Counted from the stretch's first letter, positions 23,187 through 36,007 are shown. The stretch is DNA of 64,000 nucleotides from Meloidogyne chitwoodi (GCA_015183035.1 JACZZP010000008.1:1116001-1180000), one strand, 5' to 3'. Numbers and translations: made by a program. Notes: generated by a model from the sequence alone, not told the origin.

Positions 23187-24771
23187 ATGTCAATTCCAAA
23201 ACCTCGTCAATTCACTTATTTTGAACGTGTAAAGGAAAGTTTCAGTGCAGTGCAAGATCCTGATACAAAGGTTTTTTTAATATTAATTTGTTAGAATTGA
23301 CATTTGATTTTTTTTCCAATTAAGTTATTATGTGATGATTTACTTAACTTTATTGATAAATGCGCGGCAAAATCTCAGACACGCGTCTTGGATTTTACTT
23401 CCAGAAAATGTGAAGAACAAATTGGTCAATTTTTATTAGCGGATCGTGAGTTTAGCAAGAGGATGCTTGGTAAAATTTTTAAAATCTGATTTTATTTAAT
23501 CAAATATTTCAGATAATTTTTCAAAATTTTCGGGCAAAGGAATTTTCGATTTGTTATCAAAGGAAAATGGAATAGTTAAGGATATGGATAAGGTATTAAA
23601 ATAATTTTAAATTATCTTGCTTTTTCTGTTGTTTTTAGGAGTCAAAATCTCGAGCATTGATTAAAGCAATTGAAAGGCAATATTATCAAATTCTTTGTTT
23701 ATCTTCACTTTATTGTCCACTTGAATTACAGCAATCAACTATCGAAAAATTGTGTACATTTCTTTATCGGCATAAATTGGATTCTCTCTTTGGGTTCCCT
23801 GAATTAACTGCTTGGACCGCTCTTTTGCTGTTAATTAATCCTGTAAAACTTAAACAACAATGTGAATACTGAAATTATTTTTATATTTTTTAAAATTTAA
23901 TTTTAAGGTGACGGATCTGTTGAAATATTTTCTTATTTTGCTAAAGCATTGTCATCACAATCTTCCCCCTGTTCAGGAAATGCTGTGCCAAGAACTTGGG
24001 AAAATAATTGTTTAAGAGGTACAATACAATTGGCTCTTGGAGTCTCTATAAAATACGCGCGAAATTCACTTGGTAAATTTAGAAAATTAAAAAAAAATAA
24101 ATTCTAATATTAGGTTTAGCAATTTCTCATGAACTTGACGAAATAGAATTTGTTAATGAAGGAATAAATAATTTGGCCTTCGAGTTTTTGTTAGCTTTTG
24201 TTGTACAATCACCAACATTTAGTGGTGGTGATGATTTTGCTTTTTCTGTTGAATTGATTGATTCTATTTTTAAGAATTTTATTTGTTATTTTCCAAATAA
24301 GGTAACTTCTAAAATTTTGAAAAATTATTTAGGTAATATATAATTTTAGTTAAATGAAATGTACAATCTTTGTGAGGAAGAACTTCAAATAATGGCAGAA
24401 TATCATAATCAAGAGAACAATGAAAATTATCCAAATGGAAATTCTTATTTTAGCAATGAAAATACTAGTAGAGCTCCTAATTTTGCTCATTTACATTTTA
24501 AAGTTTTGTTAGAATTAATTGCAGCATTATATGAATCAGAAAAAAGTCCTCAATTGATTCAACTTTCTACTGAATTTACAAATCCAAATTGTGTAAGAAA
24601 AAAACTTTTTAAGAATATAATTATTTAAATAAATAGGAGGGCCTTTGTGATTTTATTTATCGTGGAAGGACAATCTCAGCGCCAGCATTAAAGATTGCCT
24701 ATTTAGAAATGTTGAAATCATTGTGCAAGAATAGTCAATCAGCTGAAGTTTTTTTCAATCTTTTTAGATAA
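23187..24771 (+). CDS. npp-3: NUP205-like nucleoporin, N-terminal part only (truncated)
   Basis: NUP205 is an inner-ring scaffold of the nuclear pore, about 2000 aa in human. This spliced reading (MSIPKPRQFTYFERVKESFS) gives only about 440-460 aa. Blocks fit the NUP205 N-terminal helical solenoid: EEQIGQFLLADREFSKRML; LCLSSLYCPLELQQSTIEKL with LDSLFGFPELTAWTALLLL; RGTIQLALGVSIKYARNSLG; and ISAPALKIAYLEMLKSLC ending EVFFNLFR. The frame then closes at TAA 24769-24771. The globin gene on the other strand ends only 203 bp further on, leaving no room for the remaining three quarters. Frame and splice sites are intact, so it could still be expressed. An alternative donor at GAA|GTTTTTTTC could add a short unrelated tail. 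Either a truncated paralog or a local rearrangement. Confidence 0.75.
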
Positions 24772-24974
24772 TTTTTAATTTTAAGATATTTTTCAAAATG
24801 ATTTGTTTATTTTTGTTTGGTAAATTAATTTTTTGTATTAGGAATTTTTTCTTTATAACCTATTAAATCATAAAATTCAGAGACTTAAATTAAATTATTA
24901 CAATATTATTATTATTGAGATAAAAAAATAATAATAAAATTTAAAGTCTATTAAAAATTTTCTGTCACGTAAAC

Positions 24975-26634
24975 CTATGACTGCCTCCCTAAAAGTGACT
25001 GACTTCTTCCTTCTAATCCTTGTTTTGAACTTTCTCTTCGTTGAAATTTATTTTCACAAATTCCTAGTTTAGATTTAGGAATTGGAGTTCCTGGTGGAGG
25101 AGGTGGATTTTGTTGATCACCACCCATAGCACGTTCATAACCGAGACGCATTTGAATGATAATAAAGTTTATCTAAATTGAAAAAAATAATATTATTAAG
25201 TTCTTAATAATTTTGAAATTTAGTTAATTATTATTTTATAAACTAGCCATAATCTTCCAAAGATCATGCCCTTCTGCATTTTGAAAAACTTCTTTTGGTG
25301 GGTTATCCTAAAAATAATTATTAAAAATAAAAATAATTAAAAACTTCAAAACAACGCGTAAAAAGTGCCCAATGATGTCTTTAATTAAAATAAATAAAAT
25401 TAAAAAAATATATATTTTATACGATTCAATTGGCCATGGCAATCGGGCATGTCGAGCACCTAGGCACTTTTAAAATAATAATAATTATAATAATTTAAAA
25501 ATAAACCTGAAGAGCTAAACAAACCTTAAAATAAATTTAAAAAAAAAATATTTTTGATTAAATAAAATACTTTTTGTGCTTCATTATTTAAATTAGTTAA
25601 AACAAAATCAAGAACAATTGCAAAATTAGCTGATTGACGATAAAATGTTGAACTATAAATATATAATAATTAATTAATGACAGATTATTTACCTTGAAAG
25701 AATATCACGATCACTTAAACCTAACTATAAATAAATAAATTAATTAAAAATATTATTTTAAAAAATAACCAAATCAAAAAATTGATACATTTGTGCATTA
25801 GAACGTAATAAATGTGACATTATATTTTTAGAACATTCAGTTATTTCAGATTCTGGTGATAATTCCCACATTTTTTGTAAAATATAAATTTGATGTTTTG
25901 TTAAGCCAGATAAATTAAAATCTAAAAATAATTATTAATTATTAAATAAATAATTAATTAATTAATTAATTTTATTTATTTTTACGTTTTTCATAAATTC
26001 TAAAATCTAAATCAAAACAACAGAATTGTCCACTTTGTCGACGATATGGACGTGGAGATTGTTGTTGTCCAATATTATTATTAATATTTATTTGTTGTTT
26101 TAATTGTCCTCCAATTAAACAAAGAAGATTTTGTTGTGCAGCTGGATTTTGTAATTGAAGACCAATTAATTGAGCAGCAGCTTTTTCTGGATTCCAAAGT
26201 TCTTTTTCTTTATTATTATTTTTTGATAAATTATTTATTCTTGGAGAACAACGAGCTGATCCACTAAAAATTTTTTAAAAATTATTTAAAAAAATATAAT
26301 ATTTACAAAACAGTTTTTATTTGATTAACAGATTTTGGATCAAGACTTTGACTTCTACTTTGACGTCTTTGTTCTGATTGTCTTTTTTGTTGGTCATTTA
26401 TATTAGAAATATGAAAGTTTCGACGACTTGGCACTTTTTGTTTTTGTTCAATTATTTTATTATTATTACGTTGACGAAAATGAATTGGAGCAGAAGAAGA
26501 AATTGACTAAAAATTAATAAAAATATTTTAATATTAAAAAATTTATGTACTTTATTTTTTTGTTGATGATCAATTGATATTCCTTTTTTTATTTTTTCAT
26601 TATTATTATTATTATAACTTTGTGTTTGACCCAT
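24975..26634 (-). CDS. Neuroglobin-like nematode globin with N-myristoylation signal
   Basis: Heme-binding globin with a long N-terminal extension. The start MGQTQSYNNNN (ATG 26632-26634) fits an N-myristoylation site, as in some C. elegans globins, so membrane attachment is likely. The extension (about 200 aa) is rich in Q, N, R and S. The globin fold begins at about 25920 (LSGLTKHQIYILQKMWEL). Helix E carries FYRQSANFAIVLDFVLTNL with Gln at the apparent distal (E7) position. The proximal His is in LGARHARLPWP (about 25450). Helices G and H read HHWALFTRCFEDNPP and INFIIIQMRLGYERAMGG. A Pro-rich tail (NPPPPPGTPIPKSK) ends LLGRQS. One exon is only 18 nt (25507-25524, VCLALQ). The last intron needs a GC donor (25247-25246) to keep frame. 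The product is globin with high certainty; no symbol is assigned. Confidence 0.87.
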
Positions 26635-27141
26635 TTTATAAATTAAAAAAATAGAAAAAATAATAATAATAAATTATTTAAAAAAAATTAATTTATTATT
26701 ATTTTTTAAAAAACAATTTCCGGTTAATTGAAAAGGAATTACTTTTATTTATAAATAAATAAATATATTTTTTTATATATAAAAAGTTTCTTTAATGGAT
26801 TTACTAACTCCATTTTTAGTAAAAAAAACTTTTTTTCGCTAAAAAGTTAAAAAGAAATGCCAATCTTCATTTTAAAATATATTAAAAAATTTATTATTCA
26901 AGCAATTAACAACAAATTAGGTAATAAAAGTAAAGATTTTATAATTAATGAAAATTTTGTAAATAAAAGAAAATAAACAAAATTTTAAAGAATTTAAGAA
27001 AGAAAAATAATTTAATTAATATTAATTAATTAAAATATATTATTTAATATTAAATATATTCATTTTCTTCTAATAATAAATTAAAAATATTTATATTTAT
27101 TTAAAATAACCAAATAAAATAAATTTAATATTTATTTAAAA
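26635..27141. other. Intergenic, AT-rich
   Basis: Globin upstream region and 3' flank of the next gene; about 85% A+T with no feature visible. Confidence 0.4.
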
Positions 27142-28003
27142 TTATTTATTTATTTTTGTTATTTTATTTTTAATTTCCTTTTCTTCTACAATTTTAGTAG
27201 TAGTAATTGCTTCTATTTTTTTACAATAATTACTTTCTTCAACAAGTTCTTGTCCTGGATTACAAAAAAATGCTTCTTCAAAGCCTAATTCAGTATTTGG
27301 CTTTCCTTTAAATTTAAAAATATTATTTATAAAATAATAATATTTTTTACCTAAAACTTTCATAGCATTTGTATATTGAAATATTCCACCTTTTATTCCA
27401 ATTAAAAGTACTGACTGAACTGTTGAATTTGAATCAACTTTTGAATTTTGAATAGGATCCCTAAAAAATATTAAATAAAAAAGAGAATAAATATATTTAC
27501 ATATTTGCTATAAAAGTAGCATTTAAACGATAAAGTTTTGGTTGATTTTTTTCATCTAATTGTTCTCCAGTAACTTGTAAGTGTCCACAATCAGATGTTT
27601 TTTCAATTGTTTGCTTTTTTTCTGTTTCTAAATTTATTTGATCTTCATAAGAATCACCACAGATAAGCCAATCTATTTTTTTAATAAATACATATATTTT
27701 TTAAATTAATAGAACAAACGTTTATTAACAAAACGAAGAGAAGCAAGTACACTAAAAATATTTATAAATTATTTTAAAATAAAAAAATTTCAATTTTTAA
27801 AAAAACCTTTTACGCATAACAGAATTCCAATTTTGAAGTTTATTCACAGTTTCAATATCAGAATCAGGATATAAAACTTGTAATCGAACAACACGAACAG
27901 CTGGTTCTAATAATGATTGACTAGTAGTTTTTTGTTGTTGTTGTCCAAATATTTGTAAAAACAAATTAGAAAAATAAATAAAAAATAAAATAAAATTAAT
28001 CAT
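27142..28003 (-). CDS. Secreted protein of unknown family
   Basis: Starts MINFILFFIYFSNLFLQIFG (ATG 28001-28003), a clear signal peptide, followed by QQQQKTTSQ. Four or five exons follow: AVRVVRLQVLYPDSDIETVN; VLASLRFVNKRL; DWLICGDSYEDQINLE to LYRLNATFIANM; SVLLIGIKGGIFQYTNAM; and a last exon (27142 to about 27310) with GFEEAFFCNPGQELVEES and a Lys/Glu-rich end. At least four cysteines suggest disulfides. I do not recognise a domain. Extracellular or luminal location is inferred from the signal peptide. Confidence 0.7.
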
Positions 28004-28622
28004 TTTTCAATTAAATAATGTAAAAACTAAAAATAAAATTAAAAATGTTTTTAAATAATATTTAAATAAAAGAAGTTTTTATCTGCTTTTTTCTACCTAA
28101 ATAAAATTACTACAATTATTTTCTTATCCCCTTCAACTTTGAGTACTTAACCTATAATAGTAAATTCATATATTATTTCTTAAAAATCATTAAATCGTGA
28201 CAATCCTTCTTTTTTAAAAAATAAGAAGATTATTTAAATAAATAAATAAATATAAAAGATATAATAAATGTTTAAAAAGCTCTTATTTGGTCAATTAGAA
28301 ACCGGAAATTCCAGTTCTTTTACTCTCTAAAAAATAATTTTTTTAAATAAGTTTAGGCCTTATTATTTATAAATTTTTTTTATATAGTAATTTAATTAAA
28401 AATATATTTAGGATATTTTTTATTCAAAAATCTGTTAAAATTTTTTAATTTAAAAATTAAATATTTTTTATTTTTTTCAACTAAATAATTTAAAATATTT
28501 TATAATTAATTATTTTAATATCTTTTTAAATAAAAAAATATAATTATAAGTATGGTATAATATTTTTAATTTGAAATATAATTAAATAAAGAAAGACATT
28601 TTACTATTAATTATTTAATTAA
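28004..28622. other. Intergenic, AT-rich
   Basis: 619-bp spacer upstream of the secreted-protein gene. A+T-rich; no feature seen. Confidence 0.4.
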
Positions 28623-30076
28623 TTAAATATCACAATGTACTCCACCACAAAAACGTCTAGATCTTTCTACCATAGAATCTATTAAATTATTTATAAATTC
28701 AAATCCTGCTTTAATTTGAATTTGAGCATTTCCTGTAGTATCAGCAATTATCTAATTTTATTATAAATTAAATTTAAAAAATAATTAAAAAAAACTTTTC
28801 TGCATCCAACATTAAGTAAAGAATCAATACCCAAATTTTGACTACTTGGTTTATTTTTAATACAATTATTAAGTGCATTATCAATAGTAGATGCCCAATC
28901 ATTTGTTGAAGTAATTCTTTTTTTAAATTAATTAAAAAATATAATTTTATTTATTTATTTTTACAATTGTTTTTTAATATTAACAACACATTGGTCAACT
29001 TTAGTTCCAGAACCAATTGAAGGAGAAGCTCTAGAAGCACTTCCATCAACAGCTTCTTTAATAGCATCAGCAATACCAGCAATTCTTTGTTTTAAATCAT
29101 CACGAGCTTCATCAATACATGAACAAACAGCTAATTTTGTTTTTTTTAATGGAACAACACATTCTGCATTTTGAGCACCAATTTGATCACAAGAATTTAA
29201 TACTAATTAATTAAATATAATAAAATAAAATAATTATACCTCTACAATGTTTTGAATAAAATCCAAGAAATGGTGATTTTAAGCATTCTTTAGTTTTAGC
29301 TGCCCTTTCAGGTTTACGTTCTGCACAAAATGCAAGACGAGAATGAATCCAAATATAATCTGAGATTGAATCTATTACCTTAATATATTTTATATTTAAT
29401 TTTAATAATATAGTACTTGTTCTTTAAGTCCACCAAAAGCTCCTCCTTCTTCTAAATCAGGTATTTCTGGAATTCCTTCAAAATCTTCAAGTTTTTTACG
29501 TAAACAACTTTCAGACTCAATTGCTATAGCTTTACTTATTTGTTCTCTAATACATTTTTGTTCATCTGGAGGTGTCGATAAAATTGCTTTAATAGCACCA
29601 GTAGCAAACTTTAAATATTATTTTAAAAAAGAAAAATAATTCTAATTATTGTAAAAAATTAAAATATAATTATAAATTTATTTAAAAATATTATAATTTT
29701 TTAAAAAAAATTTTACAGTTCGGCAAATAGAGCAATCCCTTAATGGACCATTTCTATCCCAAGCTTTTTGTTCTAAATCAGAAATAGAAAGAACACAACG
29801 TTCTTGATTATTAGCATCTACAATATTTTGAGCAAAACAAATATTTGCTGCTTTTCTTTTATTAAATTAAATTTAAATTATTTAAATATTAAAAAATAAC
29901 CTAGTATGTAATTTTAACTCTTCTTCAAAAGAAGAATATTCTTTATCAATTTCCTCTTTAAGACAATTTAAATAAATATTTAAAGATTGTTTTGTATTAC
30001 AATTAGTAGATTCAGATAATACAAATAAATTTAAATTAATTATTAAATAAAATATTGATAAAAATGAGAAGAACAT
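28623..30076 (-). CDS. Secreted cysteine-rich protein, unknown family
   Basis: ATG 30074-30076 opens MFFSFLSIFYLIINLNLFVL, a signal peptide. The mature protein of about 340 aa has roughly 20 cysteines, well spread: CNTKQSLNIYLNC, RDCSICRTFATGAIKAIL, AVCSCIDEARDDLKQRIAG, and FCGGVHCDI at the end (stop 28623-28625). Several segments look like repeated helical cysteine modules (CVVPLKKTKLAVC, ECLKSPFLGFYSKHC), resembling nematode secreted Cys-rich families such as the chondroitin-proteoglycan type, but I cannot confirm membership. Seven or so exons with GT..AG introns of 40-130 bp. Extracellular location is inferred; a role at the host interface is possible but unproven. Confidence 0.78.
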
Positions 30077-30799
30077 TTTTTAAAACAAAAAATTAAAATA
30101 TAAATTAAAAATTAATATTTCTTTTTATTTTGTAAAAATTAATTTATATTCTCTCAATAATATAAAAATAATTATTTTTAATAATTATATATTTTTTACT
30201 AAATAATTAACTAAAAATAATTGCGAATTTTAATTGCACAATTTTATATAAATAAAACAACTATTAAATTTAATTATTATCTCATTTTGTGTTGGAATTA
30301 TATTAAAATAATTACTTTTATTTATTTATTAAATACTTTAATAAATTAAATAATAATTTAACACATTTTTTAACCAACAATTAGATTGACTGTCGCCTTT
30401 TTCTATTAAATATATATTTTATTATGATTGATAGAAAAATACAAAAAAAAAAAGATAAATATTGGATAAAAGCTTTTTAAATATAAAAATAAAACAAATT
30501 AGAGCGAAACGAGAAATTATTTTTTAAAGAAAATAAAAATAAAGAGATAGATTTATTGGGGGATTTATTATATTTTGTAATTTAGGACAGAAAAGAAAAA
30601 TAAAGAAATCGGCGATTGATTTGTGATTCTTTTACTTATATTTATCAAATAAAATAAATAATTTTTTAAAATTTATTTTTAAAATAATTTTGAGATCAAA
30701 ATTATAAATATAATCATTATTTTTAGTTTTATTAAAAAAAAGAAATATTAATAAAATAGGTAATAATATTAAATAATAAACTCCTCCTTTCTTTTTCTC
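30077..30799. other. Intergenic, AT-rich
   Basis: 723-bp spacer between the Cys-rich gene start and the homeobox gene end. No ORF or RNA is evident. Confidence 0.4.
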
Positions 30800-33700
30800 T
30801 TATTGGTTAGAGCCATTCTGTTGGCCATAACTATTTGGAGAGGAAACTACCGCTGTTGAAGCAATGCTAGAAATACTTCCACTATTATTATTTTGTTTAT
30901 AAAAAGTTCTGTATATTTCATCGGCAGTTGTTTCTGCCGAACCAAAACAATTTAATTGAGGTCTTAAAAATAAATAAATTAAATTAAAGAAATATTATTA
31001 ATTAATTATTAAATATTTTATTAAAAATAGACTTTAAAAAATAAAAATATAAGTAACCCTCCAATAGCTTGTCCAAATGAACTCATTGCACCATAAGGAC
31101 TCATATTAATATTTGGATAAGTTGTATTATTTGTCATTGAACGATTAGTACTCATTGGATATGCAGTGGCAGAACACCTAAATATTATTAAATAAATAAT
31201 AAGTTAAATAAATTTAAATTACCAATAATTATCAAGACTATTACTATTTCCATTATTATTTCTTCCATTATTATTATTTCCATTATTATAAGATTGAACA
31301 AGAGCATCAGCACGAGCAGCAACAACTTGTTGTTGTTGATGTTGGGCAATCATATTAGCTTGTGCTTGAACAAGCATTGGACCTAAACTTGCATTAGTAA
31401 CACTAACAGCTTTAGCTGCTTTATCTAATTGTTTCATTTGTTTTCGATGCTTTATAAATATTTAAAAAATAAATATTAAAAAATAGAAAAAACCTTAGCT
31501 CTTCTGTTTTGGAACCAAACCTAAAATTTATTAAATAATTAAAAATAAAAATATATTTTTAGAAAAGTAAAATTTTGTTAGTTTTTAAAAAAAATTCTTA
31601 AAATTAAAAAAAGTTAATCCTTTCAAATTTTATAGTTTAAAATCAAAACATCCCCTTCCTATTTCCTTCCTCAATTATTTTACTTATTTTCACACTAATC
31701 CTCTCATTCATTCTTTTCTTTTTTTTTTTATTTTTTGTTGGTGGCTGTCGGCAGATGTTTAAATTTTTATTCTTCTATTATTATTATTATTATTTTATTT
31801 TGTTAAAGTCACCAACAAAAATTGCGGGAAATTATGCTCATCCCAAGGAAGGGTTACTTACTACTATGTAACTATTATTACCCTCTTTCTCTTTTTTTAT
31901 TTATAAAAAATTGGTAGTGAAAAAATGAGTACAAAAGTCTAAAATATATTTAATTTTATATTCAAAAAATTGAAAAAAAAGATTTAATTTGTAAAATAAA
32001 ATTTAAAGTTAATGCAAGAAAATGAAAAGACTAAAACAAATAAATAAATTTAATTTTTAAAATATTTATTTTAGAAAAAATAAAAATATAATTAAAATAT
32101 TTATATTAAAATATATCCTAAATGTTTATTTTTGTTTTATAAAATAAATAATAATAATTTTATTTATATTTAAATAAATAAAAATTAATTTTTTTTCCCC
32201 AATTTGTCATACAAACACTTGGCTTTTTTTCTTCTTTTTTATGCATAATTAGTTTTACTCAATTGTTATGTTTATATATCAATAATATATTTATTCTTTT
32301 CTCCAAAGTCGTCTTCCCTAAATTTTATTAACCCTTTTTCTCTTATAAAAATTTGTCAATGGAACGAATTAATTGGCCTTCGGGATTCCCCCAGCTACAT
32401 TTCTTTCTTTTTTTTTTAAACAAATATATACTTTAACTCGCGCACTATTATAATTATTATAACCCACAATTATTTTGAGCTTTATCCACTTTTTTCTTAT
32501 AAAGTTAAGAAGAAAAATAAATGAATAATAAACTTGTGTAAGCAATGACCCGGAAATTAAAAAAGAAAACAAAGTGTTAACTAAGTATTAATTCTAAAAT
32601 ATATAATAATTAATATAAATTAAATTAAAGATAGGACAGATACAATATATCTTATTATTATATAAGGGATTAAAAAATAAAATTTAATTATTTTTAAAAT
32701 ATACCTGAATACGAGCTTCATTAAGTTTTGTAGAACGTGCCAAATCCTCTCTAATATATATATCTGGGTAATGTCCATTATTAAATGCATTATCTAATTC
32801 ATTAAGTTGTTCAGCTGTAAATGTTGTTCTATGACGACGTCTTTAAAATTTAATTTTAATAAAATAAATTAATTAAATTTTTAAAATTTAATAAATTATA
32901 CCGTGCTGGAGTAGAAGGATAAAGACCTGAAGAAGAAGAGCAACTAGTTCCAGAAGATAAAAATAAATTTCCACTACTTGTTTGTCCAAATTTTGGTTCT
33001 TGTTTTAGTCTTTTTAATTGTCCATTAGAAGAATTATTTTGATGATCATTTCCTCCTCCTCCTCCTCCATTTATTGCATTATTTACAGCAGCTAATGCAG
33101 CAGCAGTTGAATGACTATCAATAATCGGTCGAAGACTTGCTGCTGCTGAAGCAGTCACATAAGTATTATTATAATGTGAAAAATCAGCTAATAAAGGATC
33201 AGTAGAACTACATCCAATTGGTTTTATATCCTTTAAAAATTAATTTAAAAATTATAAAATATTTTTTTATTTGTTAAACTTCTCAAAATTGTTAAAAAAA
33301 AATATTAGAAAGAAACCGTAATTAAAATAAATAAATAAATAAAATTATTATATAACTCGATTTGGTATAAATAAATAAAACACATTTTTCTCTCTTTTTT
33401 ATTTATTCTGTCATTCTTAAATAAATTTAACAAAAATTCGATTTATATAAGTCTTTTGTATAAATTAGTTTATTATATATTCCCGCCCAAGTTGTGGTTG
33501 TCTTTATATTTATATTTTATTATTATCAACCCCACCAAACATTTGCCTCACCCAAAAAAAAAACTCAATTTGGCGCCAGTGAATTATGAAAATGCGTTTA
33601 TCTTTTTTCCCTTTATATATATCTAATATTGGTGACATAAACAAGAAACACGTAAAAGCTTCCTCCAATATTCAATTATGGCCTCAAATATTCAATTAAA

Positions 33701-34102
33701 GGGGCACACATCTCTCTCAGCTTTTTCTCTGATTTAATCATCACACAATCATATTAAAGGAAAAAAGGAAAATTTTCTGGCATTCCTTTTTTCTTCTTCC
33801 AATTTCAATCTTATTATTAACTCATTTTAAAATTATATTTATTTTTAAATTTATTTATTTGCCTGTTGAATAGATGGAATAGAAAGCATTCCAGACCCAG
33901 GCATTAATGCTTGTTGTAAAGTTGATAATGAAAAAGAAACTCCTTCAATTTGATGTTGTTGATGATGATTAATAATATTATGTTGATTTGTTGTTTGTTG
34001 TTCATTTATTTGTTGTTGTTGATTTGATAATTCTAAAGAAGAAGAATCTTGTGATGAACAATTTTGAATATTTCCTTTTATTTCTCCTATTTCTGTACTC
34101 AT
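30800..34102 (-). CDS. Paired-like homeodomain transcription factor (Prop1/UNC-42-like candidate)
   Basis: The homeodomain begins [19 protein letters not shown] (about 32840) and continues [20 protein letters not shown], then [15 protein letters not shown]. Gln at position 50 with no paired box in view places it in the paired-like Q50 group. Basic K-H-R-K-Q after helix 3 recalls UNC-42/Prop1, which is a guess. N-terminal exon (33863-34102): [20 protein letters not shown], Gln-rich. The second exon (about 32900-33232) has Ala- and Gly-rich runs and [12 protein letters not shown]. The C-terminal part is Gln/Asn-rich, ending [10 protein letters not shown] (stop 30800-30802). Helix 3 is carried by a 27-nt microexon at 31494-31520, after an intron of about 1.2 kb. 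Intron 1 appears to use a GC donor (CAG|GCAAAT). Nuclear; probably neuronal, by family. Confidence 0.88.
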
Positions 34103-36007
34103 TTTTAATATTTATTTGTTTTTTTTTAATTTAATTTTTAAATCTTTATTAATTAAAAGAAAATTTAGATAAAATTTTTGATCTATTTTTATTTTGAAAA
34201 TATCCGCAACACTTAACAATTTATTCAATCGGTTGACAGGTTTGTAAGCTTTAAAAGGGGGAAAAGAGTAAATTGAATTTATCATGGCCTAAGGATGTAG
34301 AGCACCCGGAATTGAGCAAAGAAGGCATTAAGAGAGAAAGAGAGAGGCGGTCGGTAGTTGAGGAATAAGTAAAGACCGTAATACTTATTTTTGTTTGTCC
34401 TTCTCAGTTAGTTAAAGACAGGCTGGCATTGATGCTTGTGCAATTTCAAAGTGGGGCTTTAACTAAATTACCAATTTTAAAGAAAGAATTCTTAAGAGAA
34501 AATAAAGCATGAGGAAAGGGTTAGGCTTAAAGCCTCACCCAAATTTAAAAAAAAAGTCATAGGAACTACAACGAAGGTTTGTCTTGGCACATAACTAAAC
34601 TAAAAAAAATATATTAAGCATCTCGTTAGTAAGCTTTTGGACCGATAATGAAGAAAAAAGCAATATAAGAGAGGACAGAAAATAAAAAAGGAGAATAAGG
34701 CAACCAATTATATATTAGTAGACTTAAAGAAAGGCACTGTGTGTTGTCGTTGGTTGTAAGATGCCGCCCACGCATTTATGTTAAATTTGCCAGAATTGAA
34801 ATATTTTGTTAGAAAATATTTAAAAAAAAAAGTAAAATAATAAATATTATATTCTTTAGTAAAAAATAATTTAGAAAAATAAGAAATATTAAAAAATAGT
34901 AATTATAAAATTAACAAAATATATTTAAAATATTATATCTTCTAATCTTTTTTATTTTATTTTAAACTAATGGTAATAATATAGTTAAAGTTTTTTAAAT
35001 AATTTTAAAAAATTGTTATAATTTTTAATTTATAAATATCTCTTTTATGTTTTTTCTAATTATTAATTTACATTAATTTTAAAAAACAAATAAAATTCAA
35101 AATCGTTTTATTATTTTTTCTTTAATATTTAATTTTATTTTTTAAAAATAATTGTTTAATAAATTAAAAATTTATTAAATTTTTTAAACTTTATTTATTT
35201 AAATAAGATTTATATTTTTTATTCAAAATTATTTATTTCTTTTAAAAATAAAATAATAATTTTATTATTTAATAAATATACTTAAATAATAATATTATTA
35301 TTACATTTCTTTCCTGCTGTTTTTTTTTATTCAATTATTGCCGCCAATAAAATAAAGAAAGTTCAAGAGCTATCATTTTCCACTTAACACAAAACAAAAA
35401 AATATATAAATTAAAAAGTAATAAATTAGTAATTAAATAAAAACTAATTTTAATTTAATTGTTAAAATAATTAATAATAAATCATTTGATTTTTGTTATA
35501 TTTGCCCATTAAAGTATTTTTATAAATAAAGGTCACATTTATTTGAATATCAGAATTTTTAAACTTTTTTTTTTTAATATTTATCAGTCTTTATATTTTC
35601 TCTTTTTAAAATAAATAATTTATTTATATATTAACCAACTTAATAGTTAAATAAATTTAAAAATTATATATTATTTTTTAATAAATTCAAATTAATAAAA
35701 ATCTTTTAATTTAATTAGGTAATATTTATTAAAAATTAATTTTAATTTTAGTAAATAAATTTAAAAAATAAATATTTATTTATTTATTTATTCACTCATT
35801 AAAAAATTACATAATTCGAAAATAAGAAATATTTTGAGATCAAATTATGGACTTTTTTTAAAAAATGAATGTAAAGCTAGAATTTAAAATTATTATTTTT
35901 TGTCTCCTCTTTATTTAATGATATATGTATATTTTAATATTCTCCTTTATATTTTCTCTTCTTTTTCAATTTATTTTTTTTAATTTTATTTTGTTATATA
36001 CTAATTA
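34103..36007. promoter_or_regulatory. 1.9-kb upstream region of the homeobox gene
   Basis: The first 700 bp (34200-34800) is distinctly less AT-rich than the rest and holds a purine run, AAGAGAGAAAGAGAGAGGCG (about 34330). Such a patch beside a developmental regulator may be promoter or enhancer. 34800-36000 is almost pure A+T with no gene. The flp-21 gene ends at 36008. Confidence 0.4.
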
